DNA of 64,000 bases. It comes from Phalacrocorax aristotelis. Lineage: Eukaryota; Chordata; Aves; Suliformes; Phalacrocoracidae. The notes under the pieces are model-generated. The model was not told the DNA's origin and made no database searches. It saw nothing but the letters and a program-made list of their open reading frames with translations. This document shows positions 10,831-27,659 of this stretch, in pieces (the first letter of the stretch is position 1; every line of letters starts with the position of its first letter). The position numbers were made by a program, and so were the translations under genes. The DNA is taken from contig NC_134311.1 of NCBI RefSeq assembly GCF_949628215.1, positions 14,012,582 to 14,076,581 on the forward strand. The letters are read 5' to 3'.

Positions 10831-13800
10831 CGGTGGCGCTCGGTCGCAGTCCTGGCTGCCGTCCAGTCTGTAACTAAAGGGCTTTTATATCGCTGCCGGA
10901 TACTTAATAGTACGCTGTTTAAACGGCGGCTGTTAAAGCTGTCGTTGAAAGGGCAACAGGACCTGCTAATTACCACCTTCCTCAGAAGTAACGTCGGTAT
11001 ATCTTTCTAAAATGGCAGAGAATTGCGAGCCAAACCGTCCTCTGGCTCACCTAACTGGTGGAGTTGCTGTTTTGGCTTCTGCGTATTATACTTGGCAATA
11101 CAGAAATTGCCTTTTTAACTGAGGAGGTGCTTTTCCTTTCGCGCTTAACAATACGTACCTTTGAAGCCACTGCACTGCTGGAAGCGCAGGTGAAGACCTG
11201 GATCATAAATGGTTTGTGCACAGATCAGACTCTGAGGTCTGCCACCTGAATGTGAGGAAGAGGCAGGTTTATGGCTTATGTTGATATTTCTTTTCCTTGT
11301 TCTGCATGATGCTAAAGTAAGCATAGGTTAAGGTTAAAAAGAGGTACAGCATCCTACATATGAGCATAGCAGAATCATAACATTTCATTTTAGGATGATC
11401 TAGTTAAATACAGTTTCTGAAGTGCTAGAGGTGTAAAAGTTGTATGCTACCATGCAGTCTAGTACATGTTTCCAGAGTTCTGCTTTCAGTTATCAGTCAG
11501 GCCTGGACTAGACCCTGTGATTTAAAATCTATGTATAATAGTATATAATAGCAAAATAGAGCAAGAATGGCACTTTTCTGCTGCCTTAAGTTCTGACATG
11601 AGATAAGATCCTGTGCTGCTCAGAAAGAACTCCAGGGATGATGACTTCAGTAGCCAATCCTTACTGCCATTTTCTTTTACCTCCTTACAGTAGAGATGAT
11701 TACTGCTTGTTCCAGTGCTATTCAGAGGCCTTTTGCTTATCTTTCACTTCAAGAATAGCTGGATCTTGGAGCTGGAAGGACAGGGACAGGTTGAACTAAA
11801 GCTTGTGTCTTGGAGAGGCAGGCAAGAATGGGGATGCTTAAGCATAGGTATAAGAGGGAAGGGTGTACTGGCCTTTATGTGGCAGTTCATGCCTGAATTT
11901 CACATTACAGGAAGCTGAATTGTCTTCTCTCAGGACTGGACCACACTTCATGGAAGATTTAGGTTGGTGTTACAGAATGTAGAGAACAGCACCATCTCCC
12001 TTGGAGCTAGGGATACATGTCCAGTGTCCCAGGTGAAATACTGGGGCCAAACAGTCCTTGGCAATGTTCACCTGGAAGCAGGGATGGTACAAGTAAGTTT
12101 CTTTTCAAATAGTTGTTTGGCTCCGTATGCCTTGTGTGCATACGGCATTGCTCTACTTTTCTACCTGCTCTGCTTTGCTGTGCAGAGGTTGCAGCCAAGC
12201 TTTTCACTGATGCTGTTCAGTTTGGTTCTCAAGTTTACAGTCTTACCATTTGTCGTGGTTTAGCCGGCAGCTCAGCCCCACGGAGTTCCTCGCTCACTCC
12301 CCCACCGGTAGATGGGGGAGAGAATCAGAAGGGTAACGCTCGTGGGTTGGGATAAGAACAGTTTAATAATTAAAATTAAAAGAAACAACAATAGAAATGC
12401 AATGTAAAGGAGAACGAGAGGCGCAAAGCCCCGGGGGGAGGGGGGAAGGGAGGGCAGAGGGGGAATGAACTGCTGAAACAAACCGCACGCGCCGCTGCCG
12501 CTCACCGCCCGCCGACCCGACGCCGCGCCGCCTCTGCGCTGCCACTGCCCCCCCCACCATATATTGGTCATGGTGTCACATGGTATGGAATGAACCTGCC
12601 ATTGGCCAGTCGGGGTCAGCCGTCCCCACCATGGCCCTGCCCCTCCCAGCCACCCCCGCCACGCGGCAGAGCGCGGGAAGCTGGAAAGGTAGCCGACCCC
12701 CAGAGTGAGGAGAATTAACCCCTTCTCAGCCAAAACCAGCACATTCTCCACCCCTTATTCCATACCATTTACACCATGCCCAGGTCCCATATGATGCAAT
12801 ACAACCATACCAACCACCATCCCTCCCCTTCCCATCCTTTAACATTATACACAGACATCATTCCCTTAGTTCATGGACCTTCCCTGCAAAATGTCCATTA
12901 AAATGTCCATTGAGTTCACCCAGTCCCATGACTCTGGGCTCCATCTGTTGTATCAGTCTTTCCGGGTGGGAGAGATGGTGTGTGGCGTTGGGTTGCTGCA
13001 TACCGAGTCAGTCATCGTTCCATCACTGCTGCACGGCTTGTTTCATAGTTGATCTTCCATGGGTTGGGAGGCTCATACTCTGATATCATTGATACAATAC
13101 AGAGGTGACACACAGTATTATACAACAGTTCACATTGTGCCATTCAGTTCATTGACTGTTTTCACCCAAAATCAAATCCCCTTGAGGCACACACCAGACT
13201 CCTCCATCCTCCCGCATCACCCACCAAGTGCACCCAGGTCCTCGAGCAAAAGCAATCCCACGAATGGGTTTGCCTTTGCCGGAGGCAGGAAGAACCCAGA
13301 CTGTTTTGCCCGGCATACTCTTTGTGTACACTACAGGGACTCTATCCCCTTCCACAGTACGTAGGATTTCTGACTGGGCAGGGCCAGCTCGGTTGGCAGA
13401 TCCCCTCATGTTGAGTAACCACATGGCTTTTGCTAAATGTGTATCCCAGTGCCTGAATGTCCCACCCCCCCATTGCTCTCAGTGTAGTTTTTAACAGTCC
13501 ATTGTACCGTTCAATTTTCCCAGAGGCTGGTGCGTGATAGGGGATGTGATACACCCACTCAATGCCGTGCTCTTTGGCCCAGCTGTCTATGAGGCTATTT
13601 TGAAAATGAGTCCCACTGTCTGACTCAGTTCTCTCTGGGGTGCCATGTCGACACAGGACTTTTTTCTCAAGACCCAGGATAGTGTTCCGGGCAGTGGCGT
13701 GGGGGAGAGGATATGTTTCCAGCCAGCCAGTCGTTGTTTCTACCATTGTAAGCACATGGCGCTTGCCTTGACGGTTCTGTGGGAGTGTGATACAGCCAAT

Positions 13801-16800
13801 TTGCCAGGCCTCCCCATATTTATATTTCAGCCATCGTCCCCCATACCACAGAGGCTTTACCCACTTCGCTTGCTTGACTGCAGCACATGTGTCACATTCA
13901 TGGATAACCTGTGCAATAATATCCATGGTCAAGTCCACCCCTCGATCACGAGCCCACCTGTATGTTTGCATCTCTCCCTTGATGGCCTGAGGTGTCATGG
14001 GCCCACCGAGCTAGAAATAGTTCACCCTTATGCTGCCAGTCCAGATCCACCTCAGCCACTTCAATCTTGGCAGCCTGATCTACCTGCTGGTTGTTTCGAT
14101 ATTCTTCAGTGGCCCGACTCTTGGGGATCCACATGCCATACCTTTACAACCAGTTTCTCTACCCGGGCAGCAATATCTTGCCACAGTGTGACAGCCCAGA
14201 TGGGTTTGCCTCTGCGCTGCCAGTTGCTTTGCTTCCACTGCTGTAACCAGCCCCACAAGGCATTTGCCACCATCCAGGAGTCAGTACAGAGATAGAGCAC
14301 TGGCCACTTTTCCCGTTCAGCGATGTCTAAGGCCAGCTGGATGGCCTTTACCTCTGCAAACTGGCTCGATTCACCTTCTCCTTCAGCAGTTTCTGCTACT
14401 TGTTGTGTAGGACTCCATACAGCAGCCTTCCATCTCCGGTGCTTTCCCACAAGGCGACAGGACCCATCAGTGAACAGCGCGTATTGCTTCTCATCTTCTG
14501 GCAGTTTGTTATACAGTGGGGCTTCTTCAGCATGTGTCACCTCCTCCTCTGCTGATAATCCAAAATCTTTGCCTTCTGGGCAGTCCATAATCACTTCCAA
14601 GATTCCTGGGTGACGGGTGTTTCCTATTCGAGCCTGCTGGGTGATCAGTGCAACCCATTTACTCCACGTAGCATCAGTTGCATGGTGTGTAGAGGGCACG
14701 TTTCCTTTGAACATCCAGCCCAGCACTGGCAGTCGGGGTGCCAGGAGCAGCTGTGCCTCAGTACCAACCACTTCTGAAGCAGCTCGAACCCCTTCATATG
14801 CTGCCAATATCTCTTCTTCAGTTGGAGTATAGCAGGCTTCGGACCCTCTGTATCCCCGACTCCAAAACCCTAGGGGTCAACCTCAGGTCTCCCCATGTGT
14901 TTTCTGCCAGAGGCTCCAGGTAGGGCCATTCTCCCCGGCTGTGGTGTAGAGCACATTTTTTACATCTTGTCCTGCCCGGACTGGCCCAAGAACTACTGCA
15001 TGAACTATCTCCTGTTTAATCTGTTCAAAGGCTTGTCGTTGCTCAGGCCCCCATTTGAAATCATTCTTCTTCAGGGTCACTTGATAGAGAGGGCTTATGA
15101 TCAGACACTAATTTGGAATATGCATTCTCCAAAAACCCACTACGCCCAAGAAAGCATGTGTTTCCTTTTTGCTGGTTGGTGGAGACATGGCTGCTATTTT
15201 GTTGATCACATCCATTGGAATCTGACGACGACCATCTTGCCATTTGATTCCTAAGAAATGGATTTCTCGTGCAGGTCCCTTCACCTTACTTTGTTTTATG
15301 GCAAAACCAGCTTTCAGAAGGATTTGGACTATTTTCTCTCCTTTCTCAAAAACTTCTTCCACTCTGTTGCCCCACACAATGATGTCATCAACGTATCGAA
15401 GGTGTTCTGGAGCTTCTCCCTGTTCCAGTACAGTCTGAATCAGTCCATGGCAAATGGTAGGACTGTGTTTCCACCCCCCTGGGGCAGTTGATTCCAGGTG
15501 TACTGGATGTCCCTCCATGTGAAAGCAAACTGTGGCCTGCACTCTGCTGCCAGAGGGATTGAGAAGAATACATTAGTGGTATCAGTTGTGGCATACCACC
15601 TGGCTGCCTTTGACTCCAGTTCGTATTGAAGTTCTAGCATGTCTGGCACAGCAGCACTCAACGGTGGAGTGACTTCATTCAGGCCACGATAGTCTACTGT
15701 TAGTCTCCACTCTCCATTAGACTTCCGCACTGGCCATATGGGACTGTTAAAGGGTGAGTGGGTCTTACTGATGGCTCCTTGGCTCCTCAGTTGGTGAATG
15801 AGCTCATGGATGGGGATCAGAGAGTCTCTGTTGGTGTGATACTGCCGCCGGTGCACTGTTGTGGTGGCGATTGGCACCTGTTGTTCTTTGACCCTCAGCA
15901 ACCCCACAACAGAAGGGTCCTTCGAGAGACCGGGCAAGGTAGACAGCTGTTCAGTTTCCTCCGTCTCCAAGGCAGCTACACCAAAAGCCCACTTGTGACC
16001 TTTTGGGTCCTTGAAATACCCTCTCCTGAGGTAGTCTGTGCCAAGGATGGAAGGAGCCTCTGGGACAGTCACAATGGGGTGCTTTTGCCTCTCATTCCCA
16101 GTTAGGCTCACTTCGGCCTCCAACACAGTTAGCTCTTGGGATCCCCCTGTCACTCCAGCAATGCTGATGGGTTCTGCCCCTATATAGTTGATGGCATTAA
16201 GGTGCACTCTGCGCCGGTGTCCACTAAAGCTTTATACTCCTGTGGGTCGGACGTGCCAGGCCATCGGATCCACACAGTCCAGTAAGCCCGGTTATCCCTT
16301 TCCTCCACCCGGCTGGAGGCAGGGCCCCTCTAGTCCTGATCATGGCATTCGCAACTCACTTCCTGTAAATGCGAATCAGGAGTCCCTCTATTACACTTAC
16401 AAATAAAATCTGCGCTTCTACTCCTCTGTCTGGGGACTTGCTCGCTGGAAACTGGAGCAGCAGCTTTCCTGTAAGAGCCTCCCTGAGTGACTGTTCTTCC
16501 TTGCAGTTCATGTACTCGTGCCTGTAGGGTCAAAGTAGGCTTGCCATCTCACCTCATCATGTCCTCTCCGTGGTCACGCAGGTAGAACCATAGGGTGGCC
16601 CGTGGTGTGTATCATCTCCTTTGAGCCAAAGGACGCTTATTCCTAACAGCTGAGACACTGCTCTGTCGAGGTGGGGAGTAGGACAGATCTTCTTTGAGTT
16701 GCTGCACCTCTTGGGATAGTTTCTCCACAGCAGAGACAAGCGAGGAAGAGATATTTGTTTCATAATCCCGGAGTCTATCTATCACCTCTGCCACCGTTGG

Positions 16801-19800
16801 TGTCTCGTCATCTTTCCAGGACATCACTGTCAATGAGTTTGCATGCGAAGATGGTGCGCTCCGTACAAACTTCCGCCACATGGGTCGTGTGCACTCGGCT
16901 TCATCTGGATCTTTGGATGACCGTTGATCGTCCAGGTCACCATAAATCACCTCAAACACAGCTAATTCCCTTAGATACTGGATGCCTTTCTCCGTGGTTG
17001 TCCATTTTCCTGGGCGATATGTAACATCTTCTTTAAAGGGATACCTTTCCTTCACTCCGGACAGGAGTCGCCTCCAGAGGCTGAGGGCTTGTGCTCTTTT
17101 TCCAATTGCTTTGTCAATGCCCCCTTCCCCAGAAAGGGATCCCAATTGTTTGGCTTCTTTTCCCTTTAGTTCCAGGCTACTGGCCCCGTTATCCCAGCAT
17201 CGGAGCAGCCAGGTCACAATGTGCTCACCTGAACGATGGCTATAATCTTTTCGCATATCTCGCAACTCGCTTAAGGACAGGGATCGGGTGGTCTCTATTT
17301 TATTTATTACTTCTTCCTCCTCTCCCCGCGATGGCCCTGGTTCTTCATCATCCCGTTCTAAACGAGTTGATGTCCGCTTCCAGTATTTCGTCTTGTGTAT
17401 GGGGGCAACTGATACTGGTACGGGTTTATTTTCTGAGCCAGCTCCGGTACTTGTTGTGGGGGTTTGAGTGGCTGCAGTGCCTGTTGTCAGGGCTGGATTG
17501 TCTACAGTGCCAGTCACTTTGCATTTCAATCCAGAGACATTCTCTTCCACCTGGGGGCACTGAATACTGTTGAGCAGGGCTCGGTATGCATGGGCCAGAC
17601 CCCAGCATGTTGCAGTGATCTGTGTCTCTCTGGAGCTCCCAGCGTAACAACATACTTTCTCCAAATATTCTACTAGTTTTTTAGGATTCTGCACTTGTTC
17701 GGGGGTGAAACTCCAAAACACCAGGGGTGCCCACTGCCCTAGGTATTTGCCCATGCTATCCCACATGCCCTCCCACTCGTAACTATCAGGCCTTGGGGCA
17801 GATTTCTGGGTGATATTCTTAAATTGCTTAGTCAAAACCAAAACAGCGTGCCGAAAAACTAACAATAATTGCACCTTAACCACCCAAGGATGTTCAAGAT
17901 ACAAAAACGTTGTTGTAACAAAGGCACAGACATCATAGAACAAAGTTGCAAAGGTACTATTCTGTATTTCCTCCATATAAAATCGCTCAGAGGAGGAGGT
18001 ATAATTGCTAATTGCCTCAACAAGGTGGTATCCGAAGTACAGTAACAGTTTCAGCAAAAACCCCAAATACCAGATAAAGCTGAAAACGAGTGTTTGTATA
18101 ACAAATCTTGTAGGCAAAACATTACTAATCGCAGCAGAACACAGCAGACTCAACAAACCAACACCGATCTTTAACACCAACTGCAAAAAGGACAACATGG
18201 TGCTGTGACCAGCAGCTGTTGTTATCTCCAACCCTTGAGCCCCACGTTGGGCACCAAAAAGACTGTTGTGGTTTAGCGGCAGCTCAGCCCCACACAGCCG
18301 CTCGCTCACTCCCCACCGGTAGATGGGGGAGAGAATCAGAAGGGTAACGCTCGTGGGTTGGGGTAAGATCAGTTTAAAATTAAAAGAAACAACAATAGAA
18401 ATGCAATGTAAAGGAGAACAAGGAGAGGCGCAAAGCCCCGGGGGGAGGGGAAGGGGAGGGACGAACCGTGCCCGCGCCGCAGCCGCTCGCCGCCCACCGA
18501 CCCGACGCCGCGCCGCCTCCGCACTGCCACTGCCCCCCCCGCCCCCCCCCCCCATATACCGGTCACGGTGTCACGTGGTACGGAATGAACCTGCCATTGG
18601 CCAGTCAGGGTCAGCCGCCCCCGCCATGGCCCCGCCCCTCCCAGCCCACCCCGCCACGCGGCAGAGCGCGGGAAGCTGGAAGGGTAGCCGACCCCCCAGA
18701 GTGAGGAGAATTAACCCCTTCTCAGCCAAAACCAGCACACCATTTGTATGGAATAACTCTGGAGACACTCTGCACAGTGTTTGCTTGTGAAGGACGGAAG
18801 TGCACGAAGTTAAGGGTGGAGGATAACTGCTGTGTAAGTTCTGACTAAGCAGTGTGTTTTGACTTCCTGACTCACTTTCTAAGCGATAAAAGAAGGTACT
18901 TCATTTCTTTAGGCGCCACAGAAGAGCTGTTTCATTGCTGCTAACTTGTTCATATGACATTCATTCCTCCCGAGCACCACAAAACTCAAGAACCATTTAT
19001 AGCCTGGAATGTATAATCTGCTTATGAGTCATCAAGTTCTAATCAACACCAGTACTGCCAGAGATGGATAGGTGTTTTACTTCAGTTTCTGAACAAATAG
19101 TGGCCCTTCTGTGTGAACTTTGGGGACAGGATCTTACTGAATGCTAGTGAGGAGGATGGAGCAGGAGTTCACTTAGCTTTTTCAAAAGGTAGTACCTGAT
19201 GTGCTGTGGCAGATGAAGTACATCTTCCAAGGCAGGAGCAGCCTGCAGTAAGCACCAGTCATAATAGGCTGCTTTCATCTGGGCTTCTGGCACCCCTTGC
19301 CAGGCAGTATACATACTGGTGTGACGGATGCACAGAACCCTTGCTTTTGCAGGGTTGATTTTGTCTACTTGACATAGCAGGTGCCTTTATCAGCTCAGAA
19401 ATGCGGTGAGTACAGAGCTGTGGATTTTATCAACAGGTTGCTGTTTAAAATTGACCTGGTCCTAAACTGCTTCCATATACCTGAAATTATGGGCACCTGA
19501 AGATGGGAGAGATCTGTCTTTGAGATTCAAAGACAGCATAGGCAGTCTTAAGACTGGAGAGAGACTGAAAAGAGGCACAACAGAACTTATGGGGAGATGG
19601 AGCTCTCAATTTTGAGCACAGAAAAATGTGATCATGTTTGTTCAACAGCACAAGTGATTATGCCTAGCTTATCTGGAACACTGCATCCAAAAGAAGCAGG
19701 GTAAGAAGAAATACCAAGCAAGTGAACCACCTCTGGCAGGTTACAGTAGACTAGAACTGCCTTGAGGAGGTGGATAGTAAGGAAGGATTGTCAGCTAGTG

Positions 19801-22295
19801 CAGAATAGTTTGTGATTGTAATGGCTGTGGCCATTGCCTGCAAGACCCCAAGTACTTAGATGAGAGTTGTGTCTGCTCTGAGCAGCAGGAGTGTTGTGCT
19901 GGTTTTGGTGACATGCCCTCAGGAATTTTGTCTGGTCAAAAAGATTGCATGCCTAACTTAACAGCAGTTTGGGGGTTGGCAGTCCTGGGGAAAGCTGGCT
20001 GCCCCCTGAAGAGGTGTCCTCTATACTGGCAACAGTGATGGGGTTTTGTGTCTTGATATATATATATAAGTTACTCTTCTCACTTTTGTTGAAAGTGAGG
20101 CTAAGTACTTGCTAAGGCCATGCTTAGGTGCTTTGCTTGATTTCAAATAAAAAAAATCTTTTAAGGTCACCTCTTTAATAGTATTTGAGTGTAATTAACT
20201 GAATGGACTAATGGTCCATTGCAAGCAAAGCAAGTAGAACAACTGTAACTGTGCCCTTGCTGCCAATTTAAGGAACACCTCATAAGATGAGGATGGTTGA
20301 AAAAACAGGTGTTGGTTTACAATGAAATTTAAAAAGCTTGCATGGGAAAGATGGCTATGAACAGGAGCCCATAGTAGTGCATGGAAGGAACCTTCCTGAA
20401 TGCTTGTTAGCTAATTCCTTCAATAGCATGAAAATACTCTCACATGTGAACAGCATTAGGGTTGTCCACCCTCTGCAGGGACATACACACGCGCCTGTTT
20501 TGGGAAAGTGGTAAGTCATTTTATCTGAGCAAGGTGTCTTGATGAGGAATTGGAGTTTTGGTTGTGTGTTACCTTCAGCTTTGTCAGCCCATACGTTTTG
20601 CAAGGGGCTCTTTGGTATATGGTGGGTAATCGAAATCTTGGGCTAAAGGTTTGTAGCTGCTGTAGCCTTGTACTGTGTGTACACGTCAGCTGCCTTGGAG
20701 CAAAAATGAATTAAACCTAGATACAGCTGCCTGTATACTAGGTATTATTCTCTGCTTCCGTGGTTCCCAGAGTAAGGCAAGTTTAGTATTTGATAGCACT
20801 TGTAGAGCTTCTGGGGTATGAGTGCCCAATAATACATTACGAATGCTGTGCTAAGTAGTTTTGGGGACTTTATCCAGTAAAAAGTAAAGCCAGAGTTCCC
20901 ATATGTATTAACTATACTGGTCATCTTCTAAGTGGCATCTGCAGAAATGAATTCTTACACATATTAGAAGAAAGGGCACTAACTGTCATTACAGAGTATG
21001 AGGAAGATCTAAAATGTTGATGGTTCTTGACCATGGGTTGTGATGCAATCTGTCAGTGATTTTGTATGACAGCACTACAGACTGAAAGCAGATGGATGTT
21101 TCTGGATTCCAAATACTTACAGCCACTTGCTTTTTGATTTCTTAAAGGGCCTTGGGAAGAGTTTGAGGAAGTTTATAAACTCTCTCAGGCTGCCTCATTT
21201 GAATGCTGTTCTTTCCATCTAAAATTAATTTGTAAGTTAGATTGGATGCTGGAACCTGTTGGTGATAGAGAGGATGGCTCCTTTTTTGATAAGTTACTGT
21301 TTCATTTTGCCCAGGCTGGGATGGTCTGCCTTCAGTCTCTTATGGGAAATTGCATTGCATTTCTGGAAGGAATGTTGGAACGGATTTTCCTGATCTCTTG
21401 GACATGACTTGTAGAAATGTAAATGTGAGAACTAACAGGCTTTCATGCTTCCCACTGGGTACTGGAGGGCGAGACTGTGGTGGAAGATACTGCCATTACA
21501 AACTCTGCAGATGGAGCCAAACCTTTCCGCGTCTGTAACAGACTTCCACACAGGCAAATGGTGTGTAAAAAGTGGTAGTACCTGTATAAACTGTATATTA
21601 TCTTACAGGTGGGAACCAGCGTGAACTTGCCCGCCAGAAGAACCTGAAGAAGACTCAGGAGATCCACAAAGGGAAAAGGAAAGAGGATAGCTTGTCTGCT
21701 TCTCAGAGAAAACAGAGGTTAGATCTAATACAGTTGAGTGAAATGGTTGGGGAAAATAAGAGGGGAAAACGGGTCAGAAAGAATCCAGCGTCTTACCTGA
21801 AACAGCATTTAAGTACTTTGCCTTGATTCACAGTTCATTCATGTGCCAGAGCATAAACCGTGGATGTAGGTTTTACCATACCTGCTGTTAAACAGATTTA
21901 TTTTTTGTAAAACCTGTAAACCTTTTATTTCTTTTCAGCAGCTTTCTGCCTGGTACAAACAGGAAAAGATTGTGTAATACTTTCCTGAAGATGTTTGATC
22001 CGTTGTGTCTACTAAACAAGTAACTTGCCTACTTCACAGGGTACTGTGCTGAAAAAAACACGGTAATAGAAACAGTGTGCTCATGTCTAACTGAGAAGTT
22101 TTATACTAATCTTTTTCCTTTCTTGAAATGTGAGTTGCTAAAGGGCAAAAACAAGATGGAGGACACTCTACTTAGAAAAACAGTGAGCCAGTATCTGAAA
22201 TCCAACTTTCTTTTCTTCACAGAGACTCTGAAATTATGCAGCAAAAGCAAAAGGCCGCTAATGAGAAGAAGTCTCTGCAGGCAGGGGCAAAATGA
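10599..22295 (+). CDS. SERF1: SERF1, small EDRK-rich factor (62 aa, three coding exons)
   Basis: SERF proteins are tiny, highly charged, disordered proteins that bind RNA and modulate amyloid and protein aggregation. Exons: 10599-10605 (only 7 nt, ATGACCC, donor GTGAGT), 21609-21717 (acceptor TTACAG, donor AG/GTTAGA) and 22223-22295 (acceptor TTCACAG, stop TGA). Together they make 189 nt, or 62 codons plus stop, the length of the short human SERF1A form. The protein opens [20 protein letters not shown] and ends [18 protein letters not shown]. The N-terminal half is the 4F5 domain, rich in Lys, Arg, Glu and Asp. Intron 1 is 11 kb and holds a whole ERVL element. The gene lies just upstream of SMN1 on the same strand, as in mammals. 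The MTRG start also recalls SERF2, but the KKTQEI core and the location favour SERF1. Confidence 0.95.
10606..12250 (+). other. SERF1 intron 1, left part
   Basis: After the GC-rich promoter flank this is ordinary AT-richer intron. I recognise no gene or repeat in it. Confidence 0.6.
12251..18739 (-). mobile_element. ERVL-type endogenous retrovirus (copy 1), nearly full length, in SERF1 intron 1
   Basis: A fossil class III (ERVL-like) element on the minus strand. LTRs lie at 12251-12743 and 18264-18739, and the whole is flanked by the 5-bp target duplication CCATT (12246-12250 and 18740-18744). Next to the 5' LTR (about 18240-18260, minus strand) is a primer-binding site resembling tRNA-Lys, TGGTGCCCAACGTGGGG. 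Parts in order: a gag-like region (about 18200-16600), then pol with protease, reverse transcriptase, RNase H and integrase (about 16300-13200). No env is visible, as usual for ERVL. Gag is largely open. Pol is interrupted in a handful of places, so the element looks broken. The LTRs differ by very roughly 6-8% by eye, suggesting an insertion some millions to a few tens of millions of years old. Confidence 0.93.
18740..21608 (+). other. SERF1 intron 1, right part
   Basis: AT-rich intron between the ERVL and SERF1 exon 2. A short TATATATA run lies near 20058. I see no coding exon or recognised repeat. Confidence 0.6.
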
Positions 22296-22501
22296 GCTGT
22301 CTGTATGGAGAAGATAGTGTGCACGGATGAAGCAGAAGGGTCTAGAAGATATTCATAAAAGCGTCTGGCCATTAAATTGATTAAACATCTCATCTTGCAG
22401 AGTTGATCAACTAGCATTAGTTTAGAGTATTTTCTGGTTAGTGTAGGCTTAGTTGTCTGGAGTGCTGTTTCAAAACTGACTACACTCTTCCGTGTGCATG
22501 T

Positions 22502-22507
22502 GAATAA
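22502..22507 (+). terminator. Candidate SERF1 poly(A) signal
   Basis: AATAAA about 207 bp after the SERF1 stop codon. A second AATAAA lies near 22716, so alternative 3' ends are possible. Confidence 0.6.
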
Positions 22508-23556
22508 AAGTACCAAGCAATAGCTTTACTCCAGCTTTTGTGCAGTTGTTGGTTTCCCTTAACAGTTCCTGTAACAATGACTTTCTGAATCTACAGTTAG
22601 ACCAGATTTTCCTGTCTTAATTATTGAAGTACAGCTTCATGCAGAATGGAACACACTTGTAAGATGTGCTTAACCTAGCAGAGGTCTGAACTGTAAATCT
22701 CAAATTATTTTTACAATAAAATATTGCACAAAGTACTGTCTAATCTGAAATGGTTATGCTTGATAATCAGTTGATTTCTAAGAAGTTACCAAGAGCACAA
22801 AGAACAGATAGAATTGTGGAGAAATGCAGTGTAACTAGTTAAGTATAATATATGTATAAAAAATCTATAATAAATGTGTATTATAAGCAATATAATATGC
22901 AGCAGTAAGTCTACACTATGGAAAAAAATGCTGATTGAATTGCGGACTTCATGGGTGTGCATCACTGTGAATCTAGTACTAATTTTAGAGAAGCTGCAGG
23001 CTTGAAGTCAACGGGTTGCAGGTGGCTACTTAAACTAGCCTCAGGACTAACAGGTGGTGAGAGGAAAACACAGTGCTTGCTTTAGACATGCTTGCACGTG
23101 TTGAGTGCTGAACAAGGTGAGACTGGTTTGAATCTCTGGAACGAGTGAGCTTTGGAGCCTTTGCTCATGTCAGCTATGTGGGGCCCGGGTGCAGCGATTG
23201 TCGGCTGGGCCCTGGCACAGCTCGAGGGGAGACTGAGGGAAACGTAGCTGGTTTTACCAGCGTAGCGCCTGCAGTCGGTGAGAGACAGAGGCAGGTTTGC
23301 TGCTCGCTCCGAGCGGGCTGGGCCTTGGTCCCGCTCTGAGGCAGGCCCAGCTTTGCGGGACGACTGCCAACGCTCCGGCCGCGCTGCCCGGCCGGACCCT
23401 GTCACGGAAGGGCGGGGCTATCGGCGGTGAGCAGCGGCGCTGCTGGACGGACGCCCCGCCCCGGTAAAACCGGGGAAGGGGGCGGGGCGACTCTCGGAGC
23501 CCGCCTTACCCACACCGCCGCGACGGAAGTGACGGCGTGGGGGGGCGCGGGCGGCT

Positions 23557-27659
<4,103 letters not shown>

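Noticed and set aside
10237-10976. Overlapping minus-strand frames of up to 197 codons at the SERF1 promoter
   Set aside because: Low-complexity CpG-island translations with no recognised similarity or splice context.
18240-18262. tRNA-like 17-mer
   Set aside because: It matches only the 3' end of tRNA-Lys and sits beside an LTR, so it is a primer-binding site and not a tRNA gene.
16612-18555. A 647-codon open frame on the minus strand, looking like a large host gene
   Set aside because: It lies wholly inside ERVL copy 1 between the LTR and pol and is the gag-like region, running partly through LTR sequence. The same reading recurs in copy 2.
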